This document shows, piece by piece, positions 63,070 through 64,000 of a stretch of 64,000 bases of DNA. Under the pieces are notes generated by a model that was given only the letters and a program-made list of their open reading frames with translations, searched no databases and had not been told where the DNA came from. Within the stretch, counting starts at the first letter, position 1. Each line of letters opens with the position of its first letter. The position numbers and the translations under genes are program-made. The stretch comes from Salipiger pentaromativorans (GTDB lineage: Bacteria > Pseudomonadota > Alphaproteobacteria > Rhodobacterales > Rhodobacteraceae), in contig NZ_JAMDHK010000010.1 in the NCBI RefSeq assembly GCF_024721115.1, forward strand, positions 62,001 through 126,000. Reading direction: 5' to 3'.

Positions 63070-64000
63070 ATGGCACGCAGAACAGCGCGATCCGACGCGT
63101 ATGACTTCATCATCGTCGGGGCCGGCTCCAGCGGCTGCGTCCTGGCCAGCCGGCTCAGCGCGCAGGCGCGGGTGCTGGTGGTCGAGGCAGGCCCGTGGGA
63201 CCGAGATCCGATGATCCGCGTGCCGCTCGGCTGCGGGCATATCCTCGCCCGGCGGCATCACGACTGGAAGTATTTCACCGAAAAGGAGCCGGGGCTGGGC
63301 GGGCGCCGCATCGAATGCGCACGCGGCAAGGTGGTCGGCGGCTGTTCCTCGACGAACGGAATGGCCTATGTGCGCGGGCACCGGGCGGATTATGACGGGT
63401 GGGCCGCCATGGGGCTGCCGGGCTGGTCCTATGCGGATGTGCTGCCCTATTTCCGGCGGCAGGAAAGCTGGGAGGGCGGGGCGGATGCCTATCGGGGCGG
63501 GACCGGGCCGCTCAGAACCCAGTGGACCCGTTTCGAAGATCCGCTGAGCGCGGCCAGCCTCGCGGCGGGTCTGGCGCTTGGCCATCCCTGGACCGAGGAT
63601 CATAACGGCGCCGATCAGCACGGCTTTGGGCGCTGGCAGATGACCATCCGCAACGGACGCCGGTGCAGCGCGGCGGATGCCTATCTGCGCCCGGCGCTGC
63701 GGCGGGGCGGGCTCGAGATCGTTGTCGGGGCGCTGGTCACGCGGCTGCTTTTCGACGGGGCGGCGGTCTGCGGGCTGGAATACCGGACGAAGGGCGGGGT
63801 GATGCAGGTGTTTGCCGGGCGAGAGGTGATCCTCTCCGCCGGGGCGATCAACTCGCCGCAGATCCTGATGCTGTCGGGTCTGGGCTGCCCCGAGGCGCTG
63901 CGCGATCACGATATAAGGGTGCGGGTGCCCCTGCGCGGCGTCGGCGCCAATCTTCAGGACCATGCGGCGGTCAATCTCACCGCCATCCGGCGGGAGGGCG
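63070..64000 (+). CDS. GMC-family FAD oxidoreductase (choline dehydrogenase-like), cut by window end
   Basis: The first 310 residues of a glucose-methanol-choline oxidoreductase. The FAD motif YDFIIVGAGSSGCVLASRLS is at residues 11-30, GMC signature 1 covers GKVVGGCSSTNGMAYVRGHR near 93-112, and signature 2 is GAINSPQILMLSGLG near 258-272. The catalytic His near the C terminus lies beyond the window. It would oxidise an alcohol to the aldehyde handled by the aldehyde dehydrogenase of the same operon. It ends in the open frame at 64000. Confidence 0.92.
   Translation, partial: MARRTARSDAYDFIIVGAGSSGCVLASRLSAQARVLVVEAGPWDRDPMIRVPLGCGHILARRHHDWKYFTEKEPGLGGRRIECARGKVVGGCSSTNGMAYVRGHRADYDGWAAMGLPGWSYADVLPYFRRQESWEGGADAYRGGTGPLRTQWTRFEDPLSAASLAAGLALGHPWTEDHNGADQHGFGRWQMTIRNGRRCSAADAYLRPALRRGGLEIVVGALVTRLLFDGAAVCGLEYRTKGGVMQVFAGREVILSAGAINSPQILMLSGLGCPEALRDHDIRVRVPLRGVGANLQDHAAVNLTAIRREG

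Noticed and set aside
1-64000. CRISPR arrays, tRNA or rRNA genes
   Set aside because: No regularly spaced repeats, cloverleaf patterns or rRNA signatures were seen on reading through; a covariance-model scan would be needed to exclude a divergent tRNA.

Overview
The window is a high-GC alphaproteobacterial sequence. It most resembles the Rhodobacteraceae (Roseobacter group) in gene content: TRAP transporters, CoxSML-type hydroxylases, flavin monooxygenases and peptide-type ABC importers. It is accessory DNA. I see no rRNA, tRNA, CRISPR or housekeeping locus, only catabolic operons, their transporters and local regulators, and remnants of several insertion sequences. A plasmid, chromid or genomic island would fit; the sequence does not decide.

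Layout. (1) 28-5854: a TRAP permease pair, a decayed IS3-type transposase remnant, and tricarballylate-type oxidation genes tcuB-tcuA divergent from a LysR regulator. (2) 5864-12372: an AbrB-like membrane protein and a complete peptide-family ABC importer (substrate-binding protein, two permeases, two ATPases). (3) 12590-16789: three adjacent NtaA/SnaA/DszA-family FMN-dependent monooxygenases. (4) 16856-26943: an operon with a TAXI-type TRAP transporter, a molybdenum hydroxylase with two tandem large subunits, and a polysaccharide-deacetylase/allantoinase-like hydrolase. (5) 27128-29926: an XRE-type regulator divergent from an amidase, then a CoxG-like protein. (6) 30098-35603: six translationally coupled genes (acyl-CoA ligase, thioesterase, quinone oxidoreductase, flavin reductase, RibBA-like protein with altered active-site residues, class II aldolase). 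(7) 35830-42565: a fourth NtaA-family monooxygenase and a second complete peptide-family ABC importer.

(8) 42642-54240 is a mobile-element graveyard: IS3 orfA remnant, 3' end of hemN, decayed IS91-type element with a tyrosine recombinase, an AraC/SDR pair, a 66-residue small protein behind an intrinsic terminator, a TPP riboswitch heading a broken thiamine-precursor transporter, an apparently intact IS5/IS427-type insertion with a CTAG duplication, fragments of a copper-resistance cluster, and another IS5-type transposase remnant. (9) 54296-64000: a GntR regulator divergent from a catabolic operon (enoyl-CoA hydratase family, two SDRs, DctQ, DctM, aldehyde dehydrogenase, DctP, GMC oxidoreductase cut by the window end).

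Regions 2-7 read as one catabolic supercluster. Several importers bring in organic substrates; a molybdenum hydroxylase and FMNH2-dependent monooxygenases, fed by the encoded flavin reductase, oxidise them; an amidase and a deacetylase-like enzyme hydrolyse C-N bonds; CoA ligase, thioesterase and aldolase finish. The pairing of NtaA-family monooxygenases with peptide-type ABC importers resembles the EDTA (emo/epp) arrangement, while the molybdenum hydroxylase, amidase and allantoinase-like enzyme point toward an N-heterocycle. The substrate cannot be read from sequence.
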